A DNA stretch of 64,000 nucleotides, from NCBI GenBank assembly GCA_014706295.1, contig JACSVZ010000004.1, positions 86,001,047 to 86,065,046 of the forward strand. Reading direction: 5' to 3'. Source of the stretch: Lycocorax pyrrhopterus obiensis. Lineage: Eukaryota > Chordata > Aves > Passeriformes > Paradisaeidae. Both the position numbers and the translations under genes were made by a program. The notes beneath the pieces are model-generated. The model was not told where the DNA came from. It worked only from the letters and a program-made list of their open reading frames with translations, and ran no database searches. Below, one piece after another: positions 1 to 13,100 of the stretch; the first letter of the stretch is position 1, and the number at the start of each line of letters is the position of its first letter.

Positions 1-235
1 TTTTTTCAGTTGTGTTTGTAGACTGAAGCAGACTGAGCTTCTCTTGTTGTAGCACAAAATTTTATCACTTAATCCTCATGCACACTACTCTCCAAGTTCA
101 GAACTTCTGTGTGGTTGGGTTTTTTTAAAACCATAACTGCACTATTTTTCAAACACAATTGCTAAAACTATCTTAATGAGAATTTTAAAAAACAACAGGC
201 ATGTGCAACACAAATAGAGAAAATAACATACTTAC

Positions 236-356
236 AGCTTCAAATGATAAATTAACGTGTTCCAGGAATTTCTGCATTAAATTGTCAGTTAGTTCATTGA
301 AGCGATATCGGAAGAGATCCATTTCTTGTTGAAGAAACCAACGCCTGAGATCCTCA
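236..356 (-). CDS. PRIM2: PRIM2 coding exon 4
   Basis: 121 bp. The acceptor follows a long T run (TTTTTTTTGCAG) and the donor is GAAGCT|GTAAGT. It encodes [19 protein letters not shown] and a further 21 residues ending LSFEA. The reading frame leaves the exon in phase 0 and continues left of the window. Confidence 0.95.
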
Positions 357-3300
357 CTGCAAAAAAAATAGTAAAAAAAACCCCATTTTTTGAATATGCA
401 TTATTTCTCTGCTTGGAAACTAGACCTCAAACCTAGTGAACAGAACAGTGACGCTGACTTTGGCATGTGACTCACAAACTGAGAAGCTTGGAAGTGAAGG
501 CAGGAAAGCTTCAGTAATGCACACTCAATCAGAAAAGACTTGTGGAGAAACAATACTTTTTACTTTTTGGGTAAAAATATTCAATTGTAGGTAACATGCT
601 CCCTTGGTATTTAAAGCTTTTTTTCTACAACATGGCACAATATTTCTTCATTGTACAATTAATGTGATCAGGCAAATATATTTTGAAGGCTACTTCTTTT
701 AATTCTCACTTTTGGTGTATCTCTAGCTGAAGAAACATGCATACATCTCAGATAATATGACAACACTGCACTCTATTCTAGGCAACAAATAGCCTGGAAA
801 CAGACAAAATGAAAATATATGGCAATGAAGTTGTGTGAGGAACACAAACAGAACATCTAACTCTTGACAAAAGAGAAAAAGGGTTTTAGCAATTGCAGGT
901 GAACAAGCAGGAGAACAAACAGGAACACAGAGACAGGAGTCAGAAGACAGAGTAAAACAACACTGAAGCCAGTCTAAGTACTCTAAGCACTCACGTAACT
1001 CTTCACATCCTAGTGCTCAGATTCCCAGGCAGCAGCACATTACTCAAAGCTACCGCAAGTCGGTACCAGAGTGCCAGTAACAAAGTCACCCTGTATGTGC
1101 AAGCACAGAATGCAAATATCTCACTACCACAGGGAACTCTCTTAAACTGTCCTCTGAGAGATACCCTGTGGGCCACTGCCATTGGAATTCACAAAGCACA
1201 GAAATACTGCAGTCTTACATGCTCTCTTTACAATATTTAAGCATCTTTTCCCATAAGGGAACATGTAAACCACAACAGAGTTGTTTGTGGTTCTGTGGAC
1301 AAAACCTCTGCTTGAAATATGGCTTGAAGAAAAGTAATTATTATTCACAGTAATTCCAGATGGAAAAGCTGTTAAGGTGCTTTGTAAAATATAACCCTGT
1401 GGACAGTTTCAGTGCTTGGGATGTAAAAATAATCTGTGCCACTTAAAATGGAAGTTAATGCTTTAATGACTGATCTGTTGTAGTTCTTCTGTGGCCATCT
1501 TGGACAGTAGTAAAATCCTAGGATGTGTCAATTTTTTCCGTTTTCCTAGATTTACACTGCATTTGTTTTCCGAAGGGGGAAACCAACCAAACAAAACAAG
1601 AACACCACACACACACACAAAAACCAAACAAACCACAAACACAATTATGTATAACTGCTTTGGAGACCAGCCAGTCTGTTGTTCCTTTTCTTCAGGAAAG
1701 GAGATCAAAGACTATAATCCCACCTACCCATAAGTTACCATAACAAGAAAATATTACTTTATCTCTTATGCAGACATCTATCTGGATTCTTCCTACATCT
1801 GACAAAGTAGCTGACGAGCTGACTTCACACTACTGTATATGTCCAGCATATACTTTAACACTGACTTTCCTAGGATCATCATCATTACAGCACTATTTAC
1901 ATAATTTCTAAAGCCAAACTATATTTTATACTCATTATTCACATGAAAAAAATTGTACACTCTCATCTCAAACTCACACTAAGTAATAATACTTATTATC
2001 AAAACCCCAAGCTTAACTGAAAAGCAATGTCACTGTCATTAGATAACTAACCAAGCTGCTGCTGAAGCTGAGGGAGTTGCAGGTCATTGAAGTGTAGATG
2101 TTAAGAATATCTCCTCATTTTTTGCCACTTAACTTTCTGGTGTGCAGATTACTCAACAGTTTAAACCAGTTCATAGATTCCCAACTATTAAAATAATATA
2201 AAAGAACAGTCTCTTTCATATAGGGAACAGCACTTGAGGGGCTAGGGCTGGAATAGAAATACTCTTCAACCCAAGGAGGGGTAGGAAAAAATCAGAATAT
2301 TTGTTAGGAAGCATGAACATAGAAGTACTTTAGGAAAGGCATGAAAATGCTTGTAAATCTGGAATTTAAGACTAGTAGCTGACATTCCACAATTAATACA
2401 AGAGCTCCAATAACTTAACATTGACTTATGAAAACTACAACACCAAAGGATTACTCAGAGTTTTAAGTTTTAAAGACTAGACAACAAGGGGAACATGGGT
2501 ACAGACAACACACAAAAAGAAATGCTACTCAACATAAGAGGCAGCAATTTAGCACACAAGTCTAATTTATCAAATAGAAAAAAATGTCAGGGAGTAGTGA
2601 ATAGGCCTTGCTAAGTTTGAAATAGAATTTATGTCCTTGTTATGTGACACAGACACAAATCAAACAAAAAAAAAAAGGCACAAAAGTATGTTTGAAAGTT
2701 TCCTAGATAAAAAGAGTTTTGCTGTCAGAGCAGAGGCAAAATTTATTTCTTCCATCTTAAGAATGTAAAATCAAAATTATGCTCCTGTGACTTTCAGAGT
2801 TCTTCATAGCCAATTTGCTGAAGTGAAGAGAGATGCAGCAGACAAAAGCAAAAATGCACGGTCGTGTCCACATGCAAATAAAATTATCTTTACCTCTGCA
2901 TCTGCCATGAAAGCAAATGAAACAAGATTATTCTATTTCCTGGTCTTGGCAGATCTAAGTGACATTAGAAGAGATGCGAAAGAAGGGTATGGATGAGACT
3001 GTTCTCTTGAGACTGTACATATCCTATCTTATGGGAATAAGCTTTAAAGTCTTGGATTTCAGAAGGCAGAAGAAGGAAAGACAAGAGATGATGACTACCT
3101 TACAAATTTAACTGACCAGAATGGTGGAGCTGGTCCCTTCAGTTCATATGAAAACCAAATCAAAACAATCCAATTTACAAGTGAGGACTACAACAGACTA
3201 GAAAAGAAAAATCGATATAAGCTTGTACCCCTGGGTGGCACTGTTGGCCAACTGAAAACTGAAGAAAGCACTGTCACAGGAAAATGCAAACACATGTACA

Positions 3301-6300
3301 CACAGCTGCCACAGGAACTAGTCTGCAGTTATGTCTATTTAAGTGCATTTTTTCAATCACTCCTCCCTTAACAACTTTCTTCAATTAACCTAATGATTTG
3401 TGCCAAGCTTATTTTTCTGACCTAGTACGATAAAAACTTCAAGTACAGTATATTCTATTTGCCTCCCAATTTTATCTTTTCGGGAACAGGCCAGCTGTAG
3501 ACAATATAAATATCCCCAATGTAGTTGCTTTTCGAGAGAATAAAGAACACTGGGTACAGGCTCCCCTCATAATTCTTAGAATGCTACTTTCCATTTTATG
3601 AGTGAGTACTAAATCCACCTCTTTGAAGAAAAGTGCTATCGGAAACTGACTAAAAGCTGCTTTATCAAAATGCAGTAAGTATATATAAACAGGAACATAA
3701 CATGGCATTTGAAAGTTGTTTAAAGGGTGCCCCAGAGATCTATCCAAGATCTCTCCTCCCTCTAAAGAGGTCTTTACCCCTAGATTACAAAGCCAGGCTC
3801 TTTTCTCCTGATTCTGTGGCCCAAAGTAGATTGTGTTCATTTCTGCACAGTGGTTCACCTTCAAAAAGCTGCCCACTTCTGCCCTGCTTATAGCCTAATT
3901 TTTAAGATACTTCCCTCAAACACAGGGTTTGAACAGCATCTCCAATTTATTTACTAAGCAAGAACTTCAATCAAATAACCTCTGATAAAAGACACAAGCA
4001 TCTTCTTTTAAAAACACAGCTTGCAGAGGAAAAAGTAAGCATCTGCATCTATCATTAATTCTAGGAGATTCTAGAGCCATTATAGACAAATAGGGCAGGT
4101 AAAGATCACATCACTGACAAAGGCAAATGTTTAGCCAAGTCTCTCCTTGGTTATTTCTGACTGAGGCAGCTTTTCACTCAAGCCTGCCACCCACTGTCAA
4201 TTTACAAGTGCCTTCCTCCCTGCTCGGTTCAGTGGACAAAGCCTCAGGAACTTCACTCCTGAGCCCAATACCTAACCTTCAGGCTTTTGCTAGGTGACTT
4301 GTGTTGCCTTCTGTAAATTTGACCCAAACTCATTTTCCTGAAGTCACAGACCAACCGAAAAATAGATACCTCTTGAATTCCAGATCAGATTCTCACCATC
4401 AGACAATTCTACCTTCCACAAGAGCAGAATTTTCATCAAATGTTTCACTACCAACACCCTCAAAGTGTCTCATCTTCCACAAAAAAAGTAATGGTCTAAA
4501 CAATCTAAATAATAACCAGATGTTTAAAGTAAAGTTTTGGCTTTGGAATTAAGACAAACTGATTATTCAAAACGCCACTAATACAAAACACTATGTTTTC
4601 AGGGGCCTTTTAGTCCCCAGACTACTTGAGGATACTACCTTTTAGGGGGTTTTGGCAAACTTACAATACAGGTAAAGCAAGATATTTTCTTGTGAAAATC
4701 AGCAGGACTAGTATGACTAAGGGAGTTTATTAAAATACAACAAACATAGGCACTAGAAAGAAGGCAATATTTCACTTGTTAAACACAATCACAAATTATA
4801 CATGTAGAATATAGAAGGGCAGAAGGGATTTCAGCTGCAATTTTGTTATTCAATCTGCTCCCTTCTTTCACAATTTCAAGCTACACTATCAGTCACTGCA
4901 GTGAAGGCTGGTATTGATCTCCACATCCACAACCTGTTCCTCATTGTACATGCATCACGGATCTAGCGGGCTCATTGATCACACACATTGACAAACTGTC
5001 TTCAGCACAGCCCAGATGTCTTTTGAAAGGTCAACAGGATGGGACATGAATGATCTAGAAAATTTCAGGGTGTTTAAAAGTCACCCAGGGCCTGTCATGG
5101 CGAGGTTTCATCCATCTGGAGGCAGGCTTTTGAGGCCTCTGCTACTTCCCACTCTGATCAGATGTTCTGCAGCAGGAATCCAAAGCCATTTCAAAGAAAA
5201 GCCCCATCCATTCCAGCTCCATATCCCGGCTTAGACCACAATCTCTCCTGCTCACCTTCCCTGTCCGTTTTTGCTTACAAATCTGTATCCACAGCAGCAC
5301 TTCAGTCATGTCAGCTATCACAGTATCATAATATGCATTCTACCACATTCACCTAACTAAAATGAACTGTATTGCAGTCTTAAGTGCAACTGAATTAACA
5401 ATTCAAAACAGCACACACTTCGTATCTGCCGGTTTTAATTCTAAAAAGACTGCAGTGATAAGGAGTAAAGAGTTCAAACCAATGTATAACAAAACTACTT
5501 GCAGACATAAAGCACTGACAACCTCTAATTTCATCCAAAAACTACACAGGAAACAAAAAGAATGCATTTTACAGGATCAACTTTTTGCTTGAAATTTCAC
5601 ATAACAAAAAAATGCAGTGCAACCAGCCACAGCAATGACTTTGGACAAAAAACAGAGGCAGCAGAGGAAACCTCAAACTCAGATGGTAGTTTTAGGCCAT
5701 CAGAAACAGTGCTCTCTATACAGTAATAAAAAGCCTGTTTAAATAGTCAGGTCTTTGGTCAGTTATCAACAGTTAGCATACACAGAAGTTAAACTATGTT
5801 ATCAATCACTGCAAATGACTGACAAACACTTAATACTGATGTGCTTTCATTAAAAAAAAAAGATATCACAAGACTCAAATCAATGTTATGTGTTTAAAAG
5901 CCCAAAGTTTCTAAATTTTCTTAGTTATTACAAAATCCAGATATTAATTCTGATTCCACATATTCCTTTTCACCACAGCTGAAATCAGATTCCTAGCAAA
6001 AAAAACTCTCTTTGAGCCTACCTCTCTTTTTAGTAGCCACACAACTCTAAAGCATCTATAATGTCTATAATAAAGCAGTATCTGTAGACATTTAAAATTA
6101 ATAATAAGAGTACAGCATAATCCAAAAAGTACTTACGACTGGCAGTAAGCAAGGCGTAGTATGAAATGAGAGATATGATCTTTTCTTCTTGCCTCATAAT
6201 CATCCTCAGCCAAAGCCTATAGAACATATTCTTATTATTTTGGAGAAATAATCTCTCCCAGATTAAAAATTTACAATCAATTTACCATTGGTCTTCAACA

Positions 6301-7475
6301 GTGTATTAATACTCATCTTTTAGACAATAAATGCAAACTTATTGAGGAAGGGGGTTACCCTAAAGAAAGAATTATATACCTTCAAAGAAGAACTATACCT
6401 CTGACAAAATGACCGAACTGCAGTTTTAGAAATAGCATTTCATCACCTCTACTCTTAGTCATCATTCTTGAATGGTGTAAAGAAAATAAAGTGCAAGAGA
6501 GTTCCACGTTTTGATCTTTACTTACTCTGTAGGGAAACTTCAGTTTCCGGAGCTCAGCCTCCAGCTTGGTTTTGTATAAATCAGTACCTCTTAAATAGCT
6601 CACACCGAGATTTTCAACTACTTTGAGCACTGGGCAAAAAAAGAAGAGGTCCGTGTTAGAGACAACATGCTGAAATCGATCTAAATGTACCACAGCTTGG
6701 CAAAGGCCAGAGGAATTGCTTCTTGTATGAGGAGCAAAAAGGTGAGAAATATGGAGGATGAAGTGTGGCCCGTGAGTCCTGAACAGCTGGCCCAGTTCTG
6801 GGATCCATACTGTCAACAAGGAAAGGGAGACAGCTAACTCATGGATCAGACTCAGAACATCGGTTTCAACTCTAATGGAAACTTGGATCCAGCAATTTTC
6901 AGGACTTCAGGGGAACCCCTGGCTGCCAGCCACAACGATCTGAAATGCAGTACTGAGACATCAAATATGTCACAACAACTACAGAAAGTGAAACGTGCTC
7001 ATAAAAACCCCCAGCGTAAACCAAAACTACACAGTTCCGACAGCTACAATGAACCCTCATTGTAAAATCTCTCTCAGCCATCCGAAACGCCCAAAGCAGC
7101 GCGTTTTCCCTTAACGGGAGCTCATGGCAGCACGAGCAGCCAGCCCAGCTCCCGTTTATGTCAGGGGAACAGAGCATCCAGGCCCGCCAGAAATGCCCAC
7201 AGCCATGGCAGGAAGGATTCAAAGCACCGAGCGAGGGAAGGGACGGGAGGAAGGAGAAGGGAGAGGGGGGAGGAGGAAGATGGAAGATGGAAGGAGGGAG
7301 GGAGGGAGAGACGCTACTCACGCTTCAGGCGATCGATGGCAAAGCTCTCAAACTCCACCAGGGAGATGCTTTCCGTGGGGGGCTCCAGGTAGAACTGCAG
7401 GCTGTGAGGGTACTGCTCCCGCCGGTCTCCAGCCAGCCGCGCATGCTTCTGCCTCGCTCGGCTGGAGAACTCCAT
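236..7475 (-). CDS. PRIM2: PRIM2, DNA primase large subunit (p58), 5' four coding exons, partial
   Basis: The large subunit of eukaryotic primase pairs with PRIM1 inside DNA polymerase alpha-primase in the nucleus. It helps initiate and measure the RNA primer and carries a 4Fe-4S cluster in its C-terminal half. Four exons (7322-7475, 6526-6629, 6137-6216, 236-356) join in frame across GT-AG introns and encode about the first 153 residues. These match the PRIM2 N-terminus as I recall it, including [47 protein letters not shown] and [16 protein letters not shown]. This is the p58 N-terminal domain. The four C-terminal cluster cysteines lie beyond the left edge. The ATG at 7475 has G at -3 and +4. 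No break is seen. The identity is confident from several collinear blocks; the rest of the gene is outside the window. Confidence 0.95.
357..6136 (-). other. PRIM2 intron 3
   Basis: A 5.8 kb AT-rich intron with no recognisable exon or well-defined mobile element. It contains homopolymer runs, such as about 12 A near 2667, and a short CA-rich tract near 1600. Short ORFs here, including a 134-codon minus-strand one at 3472-3876, look like chance and carry no family signature. Confidence 0.7.
6137..6216 (-). CDS. PRIM2: PRIM2 coding exon 3
   Basis: 80 bp between an ATAG acceptor and a CAGTC|GTAAGT donor. It encodes [18 protein letters not shown] and then ILRLAYCQ, closing in phase 2. The serine codon is completed in exon 4. 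Confidence 0.95.
6526..6629 (-). CDS. PRIM2: PRIM2 coding exon 2
   Basis: 104 bp. The acceptor is TTTTTTTGCCCAG and the donor is ACAGA|GTAAGT. It encodes [18 protein letters not shown] and then [14 protein letters not shown]. The intron upstream is only 692 bp. Confidence 0.95.
7322..7475 (-). CDS. PRIM2: PRIM2 coding exon 1
   Basis: It starts at the ATG (7475-7473) and encodes 51 codons plus one base, ending ...AIDRLK. The donor is GAAGC|GTGAGT, reading leftward. The phase-1 junction with exon 2 restores ...[12 protein letters not shown], as in the family. Confidence 0.95.
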
Positions 7476-7700
7476 CTCCGGCGCCCCGGGACTACCTCTG
7501 GCACCCTCCCGACCGCCCGAGCCCCGCTTCCACCGCCCCCGCCAGACGCGACCCGGCCGAACCCCGACCTGTGCCCGCCTGGCCCCGCGCCCCGGCTTCC
7601 CGCGCTCCGCTGGACCCGCCCACTTCCGTACATAACCACGCCTCCTGAGCGTCCATTGGCTGCTGTCGCGATGTGGGCAGGGCCATGTTGGCAGTGCCCA
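7440..7700 (-). promoter_or_regulatory. PRIM2: PRIM2 GC-rich promoter / 5' end
   Basis: The sequence around and upstream of the PRIM2 ATG is GC- and CpG-rich, in contrast to the AT-rich intron to its left. I see no clear TATA box, which fits a housekeeping CpG promoter. The transcription start cannot be placed from sequence alone. The minisatellite begins roughly 200 bp upstream of the start codon. Confidence 0.6.
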
Positions 7701-7955
7701 CACCCGCCATGGCGGTCCCGGCACGGGGGGAGATGCTGGCAGTGCCCACACCCGCCATGGCGGTCCCGGCACGGGGGGAGGTGCTGGCAGTGCCCACACC
7801 CGCCATGGCGGTCCCGGCACGGGCGGGGCGGTGCTGGCAGCGCCCACACCCGCCATGGCGGTCCCGGCACGGGCGGGGCGGTGCTGGCAGTGCCCACACC
7901 CGCCATGGCGGTCCCGGCACGGGGGGGAGGTGCTGGCAGTGCCCACACCTGGTAC
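7676..7955. repeat. GC-rich minisatellite, 48-50 bp unit, about 5.5 copies
   Basis: The phrase GCAGTGCCCACACC recurs from 7691, 7739, 7787, 7837, 7887 and 7936, with small variants, giving unit lengths of 48, 48, 50, 50 and 49 bp. Each of five units carries the 12-bp perfect palindrome CCGCCATGGCGG (7704, 7752, 7800, 7850, 7900), followed by TCCCGGCACGGG. Long overlapping ORFs across this tract on both strands are artefacts of the stop-poor repeat. Confidence 0.95.
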
Positions 7956-9595
7956 GGGCGCTTCCGGCACCGGCATGTTCTACACTGCTTTACAGTTTTA
8001 TAGCTTTGTCATTCTTCCAAGAGAACTACAGGATTTGCTATTTTTGCCTCTGTGTTGGCCATTTTGCTGCATCTGAGGTTATGTTGTTTTATGCCCCTGC
8101 CACAAAATGCCACTTACTTGCCAATTTTCCTGGAACCGCAGCCTGCCTCTGTACTAGCAGGTTAAGCGTGGTGCTGAGCTCCGCTGAGGCGGGATAATCC
8201 ACCTTCAAAACAAGGTGGCCACATCCAGACCGCCTACAGTGCATACTCCTATGCTCGTGCTAATTCTCAAACTGTGGCGTCTCCTCTTTGGTCTGGGCCA
8301 AACCTCTGTCCCCGCAATATCTGAACGTTTTAGTAGTATAGAAAGTCAAGTTTCATTCTCCAGAAGTCCTCTGTAATTTTCCAAGGGAAAATACGCTATT
8401 GATATATTTTTATGTATTTATATTTTTGTAACATTTAATATTTAACAGAAAGCAAGTTCATATCTTTTTATATATAGTAAAAAAACTTTAACCCGAAGCA
8501 ACGTTGTTTTTCAAATACCCCACTGCTCATCCCACACAGTTTCTCCCCTTCGCCACCTGGCTGCACTATGAGCTGCTTAGGAGTAAGGAGTGCATCTGCC
8601 AAAATCCTCCTAATATTTGCAAGAGGCGGAGTTTTTGTCTTTGATCAGTGTGTTAACACCCTTGAGATCTTACAGAGCCTGGCAATGCACTGTCCAGGGC
8701 AGGTCAAGGACTTCCATCAGTTCCCACATTTGCTTGCAGTGCTGTACCCAGCCTGGACCAGAGGGGGAGAAGTGTGACAATGCTGAGGAGCACAACAGAA
8801 ACCAGAGATGCTTTTCATTTTAATTTCATTTAATTTCTGCTCATGTTTTAGGTTTTGGCACATAAGCAGCACTACACCTTTGGAAACCACGGTATGCAGT
8901 TTGCTGTCCATCACTAATTCCACTGAGCCACGTCCTGCTGATTTTTGACAAGTCAGCAGCTATGTATACATCTGTTGTTTTCTTTTGTTTGTTTTACTTC
9001 TAGGGGTTTTTTCCTTTCTTGCTGAATATTAATCCCCAAATTGTCTGTAATTAGGTGAAGATCTACCCTGTTTGGTTTTGTTTTTTAATTCAGTTTACTG
9101 GTGACACTAACAGCATTGCAAAAATTGATACCTAAGATTACTTCAGCAGAAATTAAGAATCAAAATTAACACCTATATTACTAGACTTAATTATTATATT
9201 ACTAGATTTAAATAAAACTTACAATGCAAGACCTTACCCTTTCACACAAAAATAATTTTCTTGGGAAAAGAAAATAGACAAGTGAAACCGTCCCAAATTT
9301 CAAAACTCAAACTTTCTTACTGATATGTCTATTGAAACCTACAGATGGTAATATTTCTCACTATATTTTGGTTACTTTTTTCTAAATATATTTCCACTAC
9401 TCCCACAGTAACATTACCACTGGGGGCTGATTTTTGAAGTATTTTTTAAGAGAATTATTGATGTCGTAACAACCCACCTCACAAATGTTTTACAACAACA
9501 TCCATATGCTCAGCTGTCAAACTGTCCCCATCATGCTGTGCAAACACAGTCCAATTCAGCATACCCCAAACTGTTCTGCTACTTAATTAACGCAC
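7956..9595. other. Intergenic, no gene seen
   Basis: Unique-looking sequence that turns AT-rich to the right, with an A/T-only stretch around 8395-8480. No repeat family or coding exon is recognised. Confidence 0.6.
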
Positions 9596-10100
9596 TGTTG
9601 GGAGGAAAGGGTTAAAAGTGGAAGAATGGCAAGGAAGAGGAGGAGGAGGAGGGTGGTAGATTCACTCAAGTGACCTTGCAGCTGGGAATGTCAGGGCCTG
9701 GAGAATAAAAATGTGGTGAGCCCCTACTGCTGTTTATACTCTGTTTGGGGAAGCATTTCTGCGAAGAGATAGCGGTGTTTTGAGAGACTTGGAGGCACTC
9801 TCACAGACATGCTTCAGCTCCCTGGTTTTGGGAGAGACAGGGTCAAAGCTCAGAGATCACAAAAAAACCCCAGAGGAGATCACAGCATGTTGGTAAAACT
9901 ACAAATGCAGGGACCCTCGATAAATAGGTGCAAACAGCAGGCCTGCCTTTCCACTCGGATGGACTGAGCCTAACAGTGCCTGCCTTCCTGCTTGTGCATC
10001 TCTGCCAGGGTGTTGCCTTGGGATCTTCCAATTAGTGAGGTAATGCAATAAATTTACTCTTTGCATTTTAACTGTGTTTTTGTGCTTGTTCCAGCTGCTT
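9596..10100 (+). mobile_element. Possible solo LTR, about 0.5 kb
   Basis: The segment begins TGTTGGGAGG. It has a TATA-like AATAAAAATG near 9703, and an AATAAA at about 10047 followed by a T-rich stretch, then ends near ...GTGTCAACA. This layout is typical of a retroviral LTR in plus orientation. I could not find a convincing target-site duplication, and no internal retroviral sequence flanks it. The element could be an old solo LTR with eroded ends; the family is not identified. Confidence 0.4.
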
Positions 10101-13100
10101 GCCTGTGTCAACACAGACATAAAACACACACACAGAGACTCTTTATTTGCATTAAATATATATCATTGCACAGTTGCTACTCTCACTTTTGTTATATTAA
10201 CTAGCAGAGTGCCTAATGCTAATCTGCCAGAGCCCAGTTGTTCTTTATTTGCTTAACTGCATCTGCTAATAAAAGGGTAAATATGGTGATGCTGATATGT
10301 AGTCTCTCTTTCAAACCCCATTCATCTCTCATGTCTGGGATGTCTGGATCTCTATGGATGGCGGTGATTTGCACAAAATGTCCCTTCTCTGCTTCCAGCT
10401 CCCTTTTCAGCTCTTATTGTTAACTGACAATCTTACTTACTGCATGTATCATCAGCCTGATTGACTTCTCATACAATTCTGTCTTCAAATGTATTGTATT
10501 AATATCTTGGAGTTTTGGTGTTCTCACCTCTTAAAATGTTCATCTTGAATAATTTTTTTAACTTCTGTTTGTGCAAAAATATTTATTTACATATTTTCCC
10601 CTTGTCTAACTCTATTCCTTTACTGATCTGACTTTTTCAGAAATCTTTTCTTGTAATCTGTTTGTGTAATTCCTAGCCCGATTCCTATTTCTTTTTTCTG
10701 TTTCACAGTTCTCCATTTTTTTGCTACTTCTTTAAATGTTTGATGTCCAGGTTATACCGGGATTTTAGTTCTGACCACAATGCACAGATACCTCTGTACT
10801 TACTATAAATAGCAGGGTAAATGTTCTGAGCTGGCCTTTAAATTCCTGCAGGCTGTGAAGTGAGTAAAGCATGAATCATGCAGTGAAGAGAGGTTCAGAG
10901 GGCTGCTTTAGCTGGAATATGCTCTCAGTGTTAATTTATTTAAGTGGAGAGTTACAATGGTCACATCCCTTGTGACACTCTAAATCTCTCTGGCTCCACT
11001 TACACAGGGCTCACGAATCCTAGATTTATTCCCCAAATCCCCTGTCCAAGACTCTAGTGCAGAGGCAGAGAAAATCTAGATACATCTTCACAATCTTCTT
11101 AAATTTATCCTGACAAGTGGGTCATCCACCTGTGCCTCTCACTGCATGCTTCTTCTTCAGTATGTTTAGGCTGATGTAGCAAATACGTTCATTGCATCTT
11201 TCTTCTGTTATATATTGTATTTTTGATTCCTTAGCATAATTTTTTCAGGGTATATATAGAGGCAAAATCTGCCCTGTCCCTGCACTAGGCTTTTTCCAAA
11301 AGGATGTTATCTTTGTATTTCCTCATAAGATGCTCCATGTACTTGAATTTTGCTTGCCATGCTGGGGCTTGGGGGAGAGGGGGAGTTGACTTTTTTTTTC
11401 TCTTGTTAATCTTCCTCTGGTAACTTTTGAGCATTGAATCAATGTTAAAGAGAGGGGCTGAAGTATCAAAGATAAGATGCACTCACATATCTGAGAAATT
11501 AGAGCCTGAGTAAAGAAAAGAGAGGCAGATTCATATTTCTACCATGGAAAAGAAAAACAGAACTCGATCTTTTTTTATGTGTGGAGCAGCAGCAACAAGA
11601 CAATTAACAGAAACATGCTGGCTGGTCAGCATAAATACAGGTTGAGCTCAGCCACCGCTCCATCGTCTCCAAACAGATGGGAAGGTTTGAACTACCCAGA
11701 ATCAGGACCAAGAAAGTAGAATTCATTTCTAGACTTAATTTAATCTGCTGCATAACGATCTCCTCCTTCGTCTTCCTAGTATGTCTATCTTTATCATATT
11801 TAAATTGTGAGCTTCTGAAACACACCAAGAAGTTTTTCAAAGTCTGTCTATTTGAAGAGATACTGATGTTTTCTTTTCTTGGATTTTTATTACCACTAAA
11901 CTAATTTACAAGAAGAAAATGCTTTTGTGACATACAACATTTAAGATTTACTGCATTTCTAATACTCTTCTGAGAATAATCAAATTTCTACCTGTATAGC
12001 AGTGAAGAATAGGATGCTTTCCTATCAAGTAATCTGTAGGTAATTGAAAGATTTCATTAACCCCAAAAGTATTGCTATCCAACATAAGAACTAGACATAG
12101 CTATGTAACTAGGATTTTTAACTTTTTTTATCAGATAAAGAATTATTTGTCAGGATTCAGAATAATACAAAAAAAGTTTAAAGTATTTTTACAAGGAAAA
12201 TTTCTTATTGTCTGAAATTTTTTAAATATTATTCTGCCTCCAGTAAAAGAAACTCACTGCACTTGAAGGATTTTGTTCAGCCTTTTTGGTGTTTGATTAG
12301 GGGTATAGTATAATAGAGACTTGGCCAGGAAGACTTCCTGTTTTAAGCCCATGACTTGATGATGAAAAAATGTCCTGTTCAGTCCTGACATATACTGAGT
12401 GTTCAAATACTCAGCCACTTTGTAAAACAGTCTGCAAATTTCTAACCTAACTGTAAGTAGCCAGCTGCCTTCCAATTGCTAAGAAATCTTCATGTTAGAC
12501 TTACTCAGCGCACTTCCACCATTACATATGAAACTCCCCAAAATAAACATTGGGGTGGGATTTAGTCTGCCTAATCTAGCCACTAAACCCACACCTACCT
12601 TTTAAGCTCTTCTTTTAAAGGGAATAGTGTTCCAGAGAATACTTGGAAAGAGGTAGGTATCCTGCAGGCCTCCAAAAGGACATCTAGACTGCCTAAATTT
12701 AGGTGCCTACATAGCTGATTTGTTTTCCCTCAAGTTTGTTTGAATTTTTTATTTGCTTGTTTTGTGGGTTTGGGTTTGTGGTCTTTTTTCAAATATGAGT
12801 GATGTTCAGGAGTGGAAACTTAAGTATTTTTGCAAATTAGGGGAAAGAAGTCTCCCTTGCATGTAATACGAGGTCCTCTTCCCCATTAGGAATAGATTCC
12901 AGCATGAGGAGTTAGAGGTAACTTACATTCCCTATGTAAGCAAAATTCCAATTAATTGAAAGTCGCCTAAGCAAGACATATGAGATGAAGATGATTAACA
13001 AACATACCAGCCAATTCTTGAGCCACCTTCCTACTGTAAACTAAATATATTACTTTGTCTTAGTTCACATTATTTTGCCTTTGTGTTACTTTTGCCATGC

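Noticed and set aside
3472..3876. 134-codon minus-strand ORF in PRIM2 intron 3
   Set aside because: No splice signals in register, no conserved motifs, low-quality composition. Consistent with chance.
7158..8197. Several long overlapping ORFs (up to 281 codons, both strands)
   Set aside because: They result from a GC-rich, stop-poor minisatellite and the PRIM2 promoter. All frames stay open at once and the peptides are repeat translations.
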